From Natrarchaeobius chitinivorans (GTDB lineage Archaea > Halobacteriota > Halobacteria > Halobacteriales > Natrialbaceae), in contig NZ_REGA01000006.1 of the NCBI RefSeq assembly GCF_003841505.1, positions 141,809 to 205,808 of the forward strand: a DNA stretch of 64,000 bases. The letters run 5' to 3'. Of the stretch, positions 28,095 to 36,884 are shown one piece after another. How positions within the stretch are numbered: position 1 is the first letter of the stretch; each line of letters starts with the position of its first letter. A program made the position numbers and the translations under genes. The notes below the pieces were generated by a model. That model searched no databases. It worked only from the letters and a program-made list of their open reading frames with translations, and was not told the origin of the DNA.

Positions 28095-28469
28095 TCAGTT
28101 ACCATGCATCAGGACAAATACCGTCCAGACCTGCGTCAAGAGCCCGTATATTAGGTCGTCGCCATAGAGTGGCGGGACGAACGCAATCCAGAGAAGTCCA
28201 AAGACGAAAATCGCAATTAGTGCCACCACGAGCGGGTACCCTGAAAGATGAACGCTAATCAACCCCCGTTCGGTCGTGGTCGAATATCTCCAGAAGAGGA
28301 ATCCAGAACAGAAACCCACCGACACGAGTACCACTGTAACCCACGTGAACGTCGGCAGCACGATTCCGGTCTGTGTTCCACCGAACAACAACACGAGAGA
28401 CAGGACAACGAGGACGATCACATCGATAGCTAACCGAACGGGATTCGAGGGTGAGACTGTGTTACCCAT
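28095..28469 (-). CDS. Four-helix membrane protein of unknown family
   Basis: About 124 residues with four hydrophobic helices (LAIDVIVLVVLSLVLLFGG; FTWVTVVLVSVGFCSGFLFW; YPLVVALIAIFVFGLLWIAF; GLLTQVWTVFVLM). No family is recognised. The start is uncertain: ATG at 28469 (MGNTVSPSNP) has an AGGT just upstream, while a frame is open to 28634. It lies on the opposite strand to the polymerase/str genes, between nusA and uS12, and is somewhat richer in A/T than its neighbours. It may be an insertion. Confidence 0.55.
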   Translation of the reverse strand: MGNTVSPSNPVRLAIDVIVLVVLSLVLLFGGTQTGIVLPTFTWVTVVLVSVGFCSGFLFWRYSTTTERGLISVHLSGYPLVVALIAIFVFGLLWIAFVPPLYGDDLIYGLLTQVWTVFVLMHGN

Positions 28470-28828
28470 ATTACCTGGATCGACTCGTGTGAACATTCTA
28501 TAAGATACGCTATAACCGTTTCCAATGCCGAAAGTTAATACTTGTCTGATAGAGAGTGGATAGAGGCCAAGTACTACCCGCGTACTCGAGCGATTCGTGC
28601 TGCACGAGCGCGACCCGTTCGATACTCGGATCACGAAGCCGATACGATCCGTGGCTGATCGGGATCCGAATCACGCCACGGTTGACGATTCGACGATCGG
28701 ACTCACCGGTGAGCAAGTGGCCGTTTGTAGCGGTCGGTCCCTCTATGTGAGCGAATGGCACTCGTCACGGACGCGCTCGCGACCGCGTACGTCGCCGACC
28801 CGTCCCCGCTCACGTGTTGTGGCCCCTC
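28470..28828. other. Non-coding gap upstream of the four-helix membrane protein
   Basis: About 360 bp without a gene. Near 28498-28525 there is an AT-rich element (TTCTATAAGATACGCTATAA on this strand) that probably contains the promoter of the minus-strand membrane protein. Further right nothing is recognised until the family 2 palindrome at 28829. Confidence 0.5.
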
Positions 28829-28910
28829 ATACGGTTTACTGTAAATCATTACCGGCGCACCCGTCGCCCGGGTCGCGGGTGCGCCGGTAAACAGTTACAG
28901 TAATCCGTAT
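28829..28910. repeat. Family 2 intergenic palindrome, complete copy A
   Basis: 82 bp bounded by ATACGGTTTACTGTAAATC and TTACAGTAATCCGTAT, with a GC-rich core ACCGGCGCACCCG/CGGGTGCGCCGGT. It ends exactly at the stop codon of the minus-strand FAD oxidoreductase gene. Its reverse complement is almost identical to 49701-49781. Confidence 0.88.
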
Positions 28911-30037
28911 CACACGTCCGCCAACCGATCGACTGAGAGCGGATCCGGAACGGTCGTCCGCTCACCGCTTACCAGTTCGGCGACGACCCGGCCGCTGTGG
29001 GGCCCGAGCATCAGCCCGCTCGAGCCGTGACCGGTTGCGACGTACGCTCCGTCCGTCTCGGGGACTGCCCCGATAATAGGTAGCCCATCTCCCGAAATCG
29101 GACGGAGACCGACGCGCAGATCGGCGACCGTCGCGTCGGCAAGATCGGGGACAAGACGCTGGGCCTCGGCCAGTACCTCCTCGACGCCGCTGGCCGTCGG
29201 GCGCGGATCGAAGCCAGCGTCCGCCTCGAGGGTCGCCCCGCAGACGAGCGTTCCGTCCGGCAACGGGACGAGATAGTGGTGTCTGAACCCGGTGACGATC
29301 GGCCACGACGACGTGTCAGTATCCGGGACGTTCAGCCGGGCGATCTGGCCGCGCCTGGGTTCGAGAGGGAGTTCGACGCCGAGTTGCCCTTCGAACGCCG
29401 ACGACCAGACGCCGCCCGCGAGGACGACGGTTTCGGCGTCGATCCGTTTCCCGCCCGCAGTTTCCACGCCGGTAACCCGTCCCCGGTCGATCCGGATTCG
29501 ATCGACGTCCCCGTCGTACGTCGTCAGTCCGTGCGTTCGAGCGGCCGTGAGAAGCGAGTCGGTGAATACGCGTCCGTCGATCCGGGCGGCGTCGGCGTAG
29601 TGAAACGCTCGTTTCGGCTCGGCGAGGGCGGGGAACCGCTCTCGAGCCTCGTCCGGTTCGATCTCGTCGAGTCGATCGAAGTTCCGGGCGGAAACGCGCT
29701 CTAGCCGTTCGTCGTAGGGTTCGATCTCGTCGTCGTCGACCGCAACGCCGACGATACCCACCCGCTCGTAACTCGTCTCTTCGACTCCGTCGCCCCGGAG
29801 CCGATCGACCAGCTCGGGGTAGTAGGCGGCGGCGTTCGTCGCGAACTCGAATTGCTCGTCACCACCGGTCAAGCTGCTCGTCGGCGGCGATACGATGCCG
29901 GCACCGGCGTCGGTCGCGCGTCCCGCGTCGGCTCGGTCGATCACCGCGGTCTCGACGCCCGCTCGAGCGAGGTGATAGCCCACGGAGGAGCCGACGATCC
30001 CACCACCGACGACGACAGCATCGAACCGTTCGGCCAT
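28910..30037 (-). CDS. FAD-dependent amino-acid oxidoreductase (DAO family)
   Basis: A 375-residue flavoprotein. The FAD-binding Rossmann motif [17 protein letters not shown] is at the N-terminus. [14 protein letters not shown] and the C-terminal [21 protein letters not shown], then [14 protein letters not shown], are hallmarks of the glycine oxidase/sarcosine oxidase/DadA group. It would oxidise an amino or imino acid; the substrate cannot be read from sequence. The ATG at 30037 precedes the FAD motif by about 10 residues. It is divergent from uS12 and inserted within the normally continuous nusA-uS12 block. Confidence 0.87.
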   Translation of the reverse strand: MAERFDAVVVGGGIVGSSVGYHLARAGVETAVIDRADAGRATDAGAGIVSPPTSSLTGGDEQFEFATNAAAYYPELVDRLRGDGVEETSYERVGIVGVAVDDDEIEPYDERLERVSARNFDRLDEIEPDEARERFPALAEPKRAFHYADAARIDGRVFTDSLLTAARTHGLTTYDGDVDRIRIDRGRVTGVETAGGKRIDAETVVLAGGVWSSAFEGQLGVELPLEPRRGQIARLNVPDTDTSSWPIVTGFRHHYLVPLPDGTLVCGATLEADAGFDPRPTASGVEEVLAEAQRLVPDLADATVADLRVGLRPISGDGLPIIGAVPETDGAYVATGHGSSGLMLGPHSGRVVAELVSGERTTVPDPLSVDRLADV

Positions 30038-30237
30038 TGGTTTCGCTCGTCGAGGTATCCACATCAAGGTACCGAGACGACCGAGTCACTCCCGATCTCG
30101 GTTCGGCGACCTCTCGCCCGCCGAGGCGTGCTAACCTCCGCTCGAGCGGTAACTCGAGGTGCCGAAACGCGCTCAGATTCGGCGAGCGGGGTACGTCGGG
30201 CTCTCTCGAGACGTTTCGGGGAAGTCGAAAACGGGCC

Positions 30238-30246
30238 GTTTAAGTG
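30238..30246 (+). promoter_or_regulatory. TATA-like box of the uS12-uS7 unit
   Basis: GTTTAAGTG lies about 25-30 bp before the uS12 ATG at 30269. uS12 therefore has its own promoter rather than relying on read-through from the polymerase operon. Confidence 0.5.
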
Positions 30247-30268
30247 CCTCCGTCGGATACCGACTTCC

Positions 30269-30697
30269 ATGGCAAACGGCAAGTACGCCGCGCGCAAGCT
30301 CAAGAAGGACCGCCAGAACCAGCGGTGGTCTGACTCGGACTACGCGCGCCGCGCACGGGGCCTCCGCGAGAAGTCTGATCCTCTCGAGGGCGCTCCCCAG
30401 GCTCGAGGTATCGTACTCGAAAAGGTCGGCATCGAAGCGAAACAGCCCAACTCGGCGATCCGAAAGTGCGTTCGGGTTCAGCTGATCAAAAACGGCAAAC
30501 AGGTCACCGCGTTCTGTCCCGGTGACGGCGCGATTTCGTTCATCGACGAACACGACGAAGTCACCATCGCCGGTATCGGTGGGGCGAAGGGTCGTGCGAT
30601 GGGCGACCTCTCGGGCGTCAACTACAAAGTCGACAAGGTAAACGGCGTCGCGCTGCTCGAACTCGTCCGCGGAAACGCGGAGAAACCGGTGCGATAA
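30269..30697 (+). CDS. rps12: Ribosomal protein uS12
   Basis: A 142-residue archaeal/eukaryotic-type uS12 (S23e-like). [30 protein letters not shown] contains the universally conserved decoding-site loop (KQPNSAIRK). It lies at the A site and governs decoding accuracy. The longer upstream frame is rejected because the ribosomal protein begins [15 protein letters not shown]. uS7 begins 3 bp after its stop. Confidence 0.98.
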   Translation: MANGKYAARKLKKDRQNQRWSDSDYARRARGLREKSDPLEGAPQARGIVLEKVGIEAKQPNSAIRKCVRVQLIKNGKQVTAFCPGDGAISFIDEHDEVTIAGIGGAKGRAMGDLSGVNYKVDKVNGVALLELVRGNAEKPVR

Positions 30698-30699
30698 CC

Positions 30700-31308
30700 A
30701 TGGCGGCAGAAGACCAACCCGACCCCGACGCACCCGCCGGTGGGGCCGACGTCGGTGCCAAGCTGTTCGGCACCTGGGAGATCGACGAAATCGCCTACGA
30801 GGACCCCTCGACCGAACGCTACATCACGGTAACGCCGGTCGCACACACCGCCGGCCGCCACGCGAGCAAGCAGTTCAAGAAGTCCCAGATCTCGATCGTC
30901 GAGCGTTTCATCAACCGGCTGATGCAGTCCGAGGAGAACACGGGCAAGAAACAGCAGACGCTCAACTTCGTGCGCGAGGCGTTCGAACTCATCCACGACC
31001 GCACCGAGGAGAACCCGGTCCAGGTGCTCGTCACCGCCGTCGAGAACTCCGCGCCGCGAGAGGAGACCGTCCGCCTGAAGTACGGCGGAATCTCGGTCCC
31101 GAAGGCGGTCGACGTCGCCCCGCAGCGCCGGGTCGACCAGTCCCTGAAGTTCCTCGCGGAAGGCGTCCACAACGCCTCGTTCAAGTCGTCGACGTCCGTT
31201 CCGGAGGCCATCGCCAGCCAGCTTACCGGCGCGGCCAACTACGACGTCCAGACGTACGCGATCAGCCAGAAAGAAGAAAAAGAGCGCGTCGCGGCGGCTG
31301 CACGCTAA
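30700..31308 (+). CDS. rps7: Ribosomal protein uS7
   Basis: A 202-residue protein of the 30S head. KQFKKSQISIVERFINRLMQ and NPVQVLVTAVENSAPREET, then RRVDQSLKFLAEGVHNA, are conserved uS7 blocks. The acidic N-terminal extension is typical of haloarchaea. It is co-transcribed with uS12. EF-2 normally follows directly; here a minus-strand gene lies between. Confidence 0.98.
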   Translation: MAAEDQPDPDAPAGGADVGAKLFGTWEIDEIAYEDPSTERYITVTPVAHTAGRHASKQFKKSQISIVERFINRLMQSEENTGKKQQTLNFVREAFELIHDRTEENPVQVLVTAVENSAPREETVRLKYGGISVPKAVDVAPQRRVDQSLKFLAEGVHNASFKSSTSVPEAIASQLTGAANYDVQTYAISQKEEKERVAAAAR

Positions 31309-31430
31309 CGCGGTTTTCCTTCTGTTTTCGAGTGGTCGATCAGCGACGGCACTGCTGGTCTCGACGAGACGCACCCCTCGAGTAGCTCGCTCGCTGCCGA
31401 GTTCGATAACGAAGCGAAGCGGGTTCCCGT

Positions 31431-32186
31431 TCAGTCCGCCGCCGGCCCGTCGCCGCCGACGTACGCTCGAGTCGCGTCGACGAGCACCTGCCGGTACCCG
31501 CTCGAGTCGGGGTCGCAAGCGAGTTCACGAAAGCGGCGTCTGAACCCCTCGAAGTCGACGCCCGGAGCGTCCATCGCCGCGGCGTGTGCGAGGTCGTACA
31601 GCCGGTGATCGTCGTCGACGAGGTCGTGGCGCTCGGCCAGCGCGAGCGCGAAGGCTGCGTTGACGGCCGTAATCTCGGGGTCGGCACTCGGGGAGAGTTG
31701 CTGCAGCCCAGCCCGCGCCGGCGTCGCCGGTCGATCCGCGACGGCCGTCGCGAGACTCGACTCGAGAAACGAGAGCAGTTTCTCGCCGGGGCCGACGGTC
31801 AGCGTGATGTCGTCGGCGTAGATGTCTTTCATGTGGTTTGCGATCTGGTAACAGTGAGAGAGTTTGCGTCGCTCGACGCTCTTGCCGGCCAGCGCGAGGT
31901 AGAGCACCTCCTCGGTCGACTGGACGTGGGAGGGGTGTTCCTGTTCGTATCTGGCCATGTGGGCGAACTCGTGGAGGGCGAGTTCCCGGGCCATCGCACT
32001 CGAGGCGGCCTGCCTCGAGATGTTGAGGACGTGGCGGTCGTCGTAGTGGCCGGCCCAGGTTCGCTCGTCGGGGTCGTCCTGGAGGTGGACGTACACCGGC
32101 AGGGAGAGATCGTGCTCGGTTTCGAAGAGGTCTCGAGCGCTGAGGAACGGAGAAGTCGGACCGGGTCCCTGTACTCGTATATCCAT
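31431..32186 (-). CDS. DUF5781-like putative zinc metallopeptidase
   Basis: About 251 residues. A zincin signature HEFAH occurs in LALHEFAHMARYEQEHPSH (residues ~106-124), with a possible third ligand downstream. The start MDIRVQGPGPTSPFLSARDLFE fits the haloarchaeal DUF5781 family, which is found next to EF-2. The substrate is unknown. The frame is open to 32291, but 32186 fits the family start and leaves 208 bp of shared promoter region before EF-2, which is divergent. Confidence 0.72.
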   Translation of the reverse strand: MDIRVQGPGPTSPFLSARDLFETEHDLSLPVYVHLQDDPDERTWAGHYDDRHVLNISRQAASSAMARELALHEFAHMARYEQEHPSHVQSTEEVLYLALAGKSVERRKLSHCYQIANHMKDIYADDITLTVGPGEKLLSFLESSLATAVADRPATPARAGLQQLSPSADPEITAVNAAFALALAERHDLVDDDHRLYDLAHAAAMDAPGVDFEGFRRRFRELACDPDSSGYRQVLVDATRAYVGGDGPAAD

Positions 32187-32394
32187 GCGTACCTGTTCCA
32201 GGTGCTGGTTTCGTATGTCTTTTACGCCCGTTTTCGGTGGCCGCGAGACCACCGAATCGGTGTCGTGATCGGCTTGTTGCGTGGCATTCACTCACGTAAA
32301 CTGGAGATTCACGCACACGAGCCGGGGTACACGTCGAATCCTCCCGCCGACGAAACACTACCCTTTTGACCCCGCTGGCGGTAACTGGGTGTAT

Positions 32395-34581
32395 ATGGGC
32401 CGACGCAAGAAGATCGTCCAAGAGTGTGAACGGCTGATGGACGAACCGGAGAACATCCGGAACATCGCCATCGCCGCTCACGTCGATCACGGGAAAACGA
32501 CCCTTTCTGACAACCTGCTGGCTGGTGCGGGCATGATCTCGGATGAGACTGCCGGCGAACAGCTCGCGATGGACACGGAAGAAGACGAACAGGAGCGCGG
32601 AATCACCATCGACGCGGCGAACGTTTCGATGACCCACGAGTACGAGGACACCAACCACCTCATCAACCTCATCGACACGCCCGGCCACGTCGACTTCGGT
32701 GGCGACGTGACTCGTGCGATGCGCGCCGTCGACGGTGCGCTGGTCGTCGTCGACGCCGTCGAAGGGGCGATGCCCCAGACCGAGACGGTGCTGCGACAGG
32801 CCCTTCGAGAGGGCGTCAAGCCGACCCTGTTCATCAACAAGGTCGACCGCCTCATCTCCGAACTGCAGGAAGGTCCCGAAGAGATGCAGGAACGACTGCT
32901 CTCGGTCATCCACGACGTCAACGAGCTCATCCGGGGCATGACCCAGGACATGGACGACGTCGATGACTGGACCGTGAGCGTCGAGGGTGGAACCGTCGGC
33001 TTCGGCTCCGCGCTGTACAAGTGGGGCGTCTCGATGCCCTCGATGCAGCGTACCGGTATGGACTTCGCCGAGGTCATGGAACTCGAGCGCGCGGACAAGC
33101 GCCAGGAGCTCCACGAGAAGACGCCGCTTTCGGACGTCGTTCTCGACATGGTCTGTGAGCACTTCCCGAACCCGGTCGACGCCCAGCCCCGACGTATTCC
33201 ACGGGTCTGGCGCGGCGACGCCGAGTCCGACCTCGCGGAAGGGATGCGTCTCGTCGACGAGGACGGCGAAGTCGTCTTCATGGTCACCGACATCTCGATG
33301 GACCCCCACGCCGGCGAGATCGCCTCCGGCCGCGTCTTCTCGGGCTCCCTCGAGAAGGGCCAGGAGCTGTACGTCTCAGGGACTGCGGGCAAAAACCGCG
33401 TCCAGTCCGTCGGCATCTACATGGGCGGTGAACGCGAGGAAGTCGACGAGGTTCCAGCGGGGAACATCGCGGCCGTCACCGGTCTGCGCGATGCCATCGC
33501 CGGCTCGACCGTCTCGAGCGTCGAGATGACGCCGTTCGAGTCGATCGAGCACATCTCCGAGCCGGTCATCACGAAAAGCGTCGAGGCCCAGACGATGGAC
33601 GACCTCCCGAAGCTCATCGAGACGCTTCGTCAGGTCTCCAAGGAGGATCCGACGATCCAGATCACCATCAACGAGGACACCGGCGAACACCTGATCTCCG
33701 GGCAGGGCGAGCTTCACCTCGAGGTCATCACCCAGCGCATCGAGAAGAACCAGGGCATTCCGGTCAACACCGGCGAACCGATCGTCGTCTACCGCGAACA
33801 GCCCCAGCGGCCGAGCGACGAGATCGAGGGCATCTCGCCGAACCGCCACAACCGCTTTTACGTCTCCATCGAGCCGATGTCGGACGAACTCGTCGAGACG
33901 ATCCAGATGGGCGAGGCCTCGATGGACATGCCCGAGCAGGAACGTCGTGAGGCCTTACAGGAGGCCGGCATGGACAAAGACGACTCCCAGGAAGTCGAGC
34001 ACATCCACGGGACCAACATCCTCATCGACGACACGAAGGGGATACAGCACCTAAACGAGACGATGGAACTCGTGATCGAGGGATTCGAGGACGCCCTCGA
34101 CAACGGCCCGCTGGCCAACGAACCGGTCCAGGGGACCCTCATCCGACTGCACGACGCCCGACTCCACGAGGACACCATCCACCGTGGCCCGGCACAGGTC
34201 ATCCCGGCAACCCGGAACGCGCTTCACAAGGCGCTGATCGACGGCCAGATCAAGATGCTCGAGCCGATGCAGGACGCTCGTATCGACGTGCCAAACGACC
34301 ACATGGGTGCCGCATCCGGCGAGATCCAGGGTCGTCGTGGCCGCGTCGACGACATGTACCAGGAAGGCGACCTCATGGTCGTCGAGGGTATCGCACCCGT
34401 CGGCGAGATGATCGGCTTCGCAAGCGACATCCGGAGCGCGACCGAGGGCCGTGCATCCTGGAACACCGAGAACGCCGGCTTCGAGGTCATGTCCGATTCC
34501 CTCCAGCGCGAGAAGATCATGGAGATCCGCGAGCGCAAGGGCATGAAACTCGAACTGCCGCCGAGTATCGACTACATCTAG
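32395..34581 (+). CDS. fusA: Translation elongation factor EF-2
   Basis: A 728-residue archaeal EF-2. G1 is [10 protein letters not shown]3 [11 protein letters not shown] and G4 INKVDR. The diphthamide region near the C-terminus reads [15 protein letters not shown], with the conserved histidine that diphthamide synthases modify. It translocates peptidyl-tRNA with GTP. The ATG at 32395 gives [18 protein letters not shown], the usual haloarchaeal start; the frame is open 114 bp further upstream. tuf and rps10 do not follow, unlike many haloarchaea. Confidence 0.97.
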   Translation: MGRRKKIVQECERLMDEPENIRNIAIAAHVDHGKTTLSDNLLAGAGMISDETAGEQLAMDTEEDEQERGITIDAANVSMTHEYEDTNHLINLIDTPGHVDFGGDVTRAMRAVDGALVVVDAVEGAMPQTETVLRQALREGVKPTLFINKVDRLISELQEGPEEMQERLLSVIHDVNELIRGMTQDMDDVDDWTVSVEGGTVGFGSALYKWGVSMPSMQRTGMDFAEVMELERADKRQELHEKTPLSDVVLDMVCEHFPNPVDAQPRRIPRVWRGDAESDLAEGMRLVDEDGEVVFMVTDISMDPHAGEIASGRVFSGSLEKGQELYVSGTAGKNRVQSVGIYMGGEREEVDEVPAGNIAAVTGLRDAIAGSTVSSVEMTPFESIEHISEPVITKSVEAQTMDDLPKLIETLRQVSKEDPTIQITINEDTGEHLISGQGELHLEVITQRIEKNQGIPVNTGEPIVVYREQPQRPSDEIEGISPNRHNRFYVSIEPMSDELVETIQMGEASMDMPEQERREALQEAGMDKDDSQEVEHIHGTNILIDDTKGIQHLNETMELVIEGFEDALDNGPLANEPVQGTLIRLHDARLHEDTIHRGPAQVIPATRNALHKALIDGQIKMLEPMQDARIDVPNDHMGAASGEIQGRRGRVDDMYQEGDLMVVEGIAPVGEMIGFASDIRSATEGRASWNTENAGFEVMSDSLQREKIMEIRERKGMKLELPPSIDYI

Positions 34582-34964
34582 ACGGCCGTTACTCGCCCGC
34601 TCCGTTTTTCGATTCGTCCGCCGTCGGAGAGACTCGTCGCCGTCGCTGACGAGTCAGGGCGATCCTCGCGATCGTGATTCGTCGGCGACGCGACCGCCGT
34701 TCGACGCTCGAAGGTGACTGACCGACACCCGCTCTCGGTTTTCCCGGCTGCTCGAGGGTGTCTCGAGCCGTCGACGGTCAGTCCCTCCGCCTCGAAGAGC
34801 CGCGATTTCCTCGAGCGACGCTCTCCGTCGCTGTTCGTTCGCCTCGAGCAATTCGATCGTACGGGCGTTCCGTTACTACTGACCGGTGGCGGCCTACGGA
34901 ACCATGAACTCGCCAATACAGATTAACAATTTTTATTAAGTAACATATCAGTATTGCTATTGTC
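34582..34964. other. Non-coding gap after EF-2
   Basis: About 380 bp without a supported gene; the frames present are Arg/Ser-rich shadows. The last 60 bp (34915-34955, containing AACAATTTTTATTAAGTAAC) are strongly AT-rich and probably contain the promoter of the following membrane protein. Confidence 0.5.
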
Positions 34965-35390
34965 GTGGAAGACGACCGACCCCGGATTCCGTCCCGAATC
35001 GATCCGCTGCGAGTCGGAGCGAACGCGGCACTCGTCGGCGTCTTTCTCGGTGTCGGAACTGCCGTTGCGATCGGCGGTCCCCACACTTTGCAACTTTTCG
35101 TCGCTGGAACGATCTCGGTCGCCGTCTGTGTCGTCATCTGGCGAGGGCTGATCGCGCTCGCTCCCTGTACCGGGTTCCCCACCCGACCATGGCCCCGAGT
35201 TCGAGTGACGCAAGCGAACGCCCGTCCGCCGAACACCGCCGACGGCGATCGGTACGCCGATCAGTCGTCGGCGAGCACGGCGCGCTCGGATCGCTCCTCT
35301 CGTGTCAACAGTGGCGATCCGTCCGCTTTCGGCCCCAGTTCGGGGCCGAACGGCGGGTCGTCGGGATCGATCACCCATTGCGAGTCGTAG
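34965..35390 (+). CDS. Putative two-helix membrane protein overlapping the cofH 3' end
   Basis: A 141-residue frame starting with GTG. It has two likely membrane helices (VGANAALVGVFLGVGTAVAIG and LFVAGTISVAVCVVIWRGLIA), then a Ser/Asn-rich hydrophilic tail. It is preceded by an AT-rich promoter-like region. The last 130 bp run antisense to the end of cofH, so the tail may be an artefact and the real stop cannot be earlier in this frame. No family is recognised. Confidence 0.45.
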   Translation: MEDDRPRIPSRIDPLRVGANAALVGVFLGVGTAVAIGGPHTLQLFVAGTISVAVCVVIWRGLIALAPCTGFPTRPWPRVRVTQANARPPNTADGDRYADQSSASTARSDRSSRVNSGDPSAFGPSSGPNGGSSGSITHCES

Positions 35391-36643
35391 TCGGTCGAGC
35401 GTTCGACCGGTGTCCGGCCGATCGAGGTGATCATCTCGACGTAGTCCTCGAACGAGCGGAACTCGCCGTACTCGCCGCCGGCGCGTTTCGTGATCTCCTC
35501 GGAGAGGATCGTCCCCATGAAGTCGTCGGCACCACACGAGAGCATTTTGAGCCCCTGTTCGTCGCCGTACTTGACCCACGAGGACTGCACGTGATCGACG
35601 TTGTCGAGAAAGAGCCGCGAGACGGCGATGAGGAGTTCGTCCTCGTCCGTGCTCGCGCCGCCGGAGACGACGTCGTGTTCGAAAAGCGGCGTGTTCTGGT
35701 GGACGAACGACAGCGGGACGAACTCCGTGATCGCACCGTCGACCCGCTCTTGCAGGTCACGGATCCGTTTCAGGTGGAGCGCGCGATGTGCCTCGTTTTC
35801 GACGTGTCCGTACATGATCGTCGCCGTCAGACCGAGGCCGACGTTCGCGGCGGCTTCCATCGCCTCGAGCCACCCTCCCGTATCGATCTTGCCGGGACAG
35901 ATCACGTCCCGTACTTCGTCGACGAGGATTTCGGCGGCGGTACCGGGGACGGTGTCGAGGCCGGCGTCGGCGAGTCGACCGTAGACCTCCTCGTACGACC
36001 AGTCGGTTCCGCGGCGAGCGTGGTACCCCTCTTCGGGCGTCATCGAGTGGACGTGGACGCCGTCGACGCTCATCGCCCCCATCTGCTCGGCGTACGTTCC
36101 CGGGCTCGTCTCGTACCGTTCCGGTGGAATGTAGTTGACCGCCTTCGGATCCGAATGGGACTCGAGGATCTCGCGGTGTTCGTCGTCCAGCGCGAACGCG
36201 GGGTGGAGACCCGAGACCGAGGTGACCTCGTAGATGCCGCGGGAGACGGCGTCGGAGACGATCTCGCGGGAATCGGCAGGCGTCTTCGTAAATCCGGCGG
36301 TGTCGACCTCGGATCCCGTCTCGAACGTGTGTGCGGCGTCTTTGAAGTTACAGAACAGACAGCCGACGTTACAGGCCGTCGTGACGTTGTTGTTCAGGTT
36401 CGCGACGAAGGTGACCTCCTCGCCGACGACGTCCGCCCGTCGGCGGTCGGCTGCCTCGAGCACCAGTTCCTTCCGTCGCCGATCGATACCGTCGGTGGCC
36501 GTTCCAGTCGTCAGTAACTCGATCGCGTCGTCGACGGTGAGTCGGTCACCGTCGTTCGCTTTCGCAAGTGCGTTTTCGAAGGACTGGTCGGTCTCGGGAA
36601 CGTGATCGAACGCGAGGTCGTCCTTCGTCACCGGTCGCTCCAT
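35261..36643 (-). CDS. cofH: FO synthase subunit CofH (F420 biosynthesis)
   Basis: A 460-residue radical SAM enzyme. The Fe-S cluster motif is CNVGCLFCNF (CxxxCxxC, residues ~92-99). Further landmarks are VTSVSGLHPAF, IPPERYETSPGTYAEQMG and GLTATIMYGHVE. With CofG it joins tyrosine to 5-amino-6-ribitylaminouracil to give the deazaflavin FO, the chromophore of coenzyme F420 and of photolyase. cofG is not next to it here. It is longer than many CofH proteins because of extensions at both ends. Confidence 0.93.
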   Translation of the reverse strand: MERPVTKDDLAFDHVPETDQSFENALAKANDGDRLTVDDAIELLTTGTATDGIDRRRKELVLEAADRRRADVVGEEVTFVANLNNNVTTACNVGCLFCNFKDAAHTFETGSEVDTAGFTKTPADSREIVSDAVSRGIYEVTSVSGLHPAFALDDEHREILESHSDPKAVNYIPPERYETSPGTYAEQMGAMSVDGVHVHSMTPEEGYHARRGTDWSYEEVYGRLADAGLDTVPGTAAEILVDEVRDVICPGKIDTGGWLEAMEAAANVGLGLTATIMYGHVENEAHRALHLKRIRDLQERVDGAITEFVPLSFVHQNTPLFEHDVVSGGASTDEDELLIAVSRLFLDNVDHVQSSWVKYGDEQGLKMLSCGADDFMGTILSEEITKRAGGEYGEFRSFEDYVEMITSIGRTPVERSTDYDSQWVIDPDDPPFGPELGPKADGSPLLTREERSERAVLADD

Positions 36644-36884
36644 CGTCGCAACGATGCGGGCACAGTGAGAAAAGGGTGATGGTCCGGCCCTGTTACGGCC
36701 GACAGCGACCGTAACAACCGATATCGGTCTGACAGATGTGTGGCCGGCGTTCGCTCGTCGACCGATGTCGCCACTGCGATTGTCGTGTGGACACGATCGG
36801 CGATGAAAACCGGATACGAGCCCTGGTACGCACGTCGAGTCCGCGGTCGTCGTGGAGGTTCAGAGAAACCGCCGACCGTCGCCG

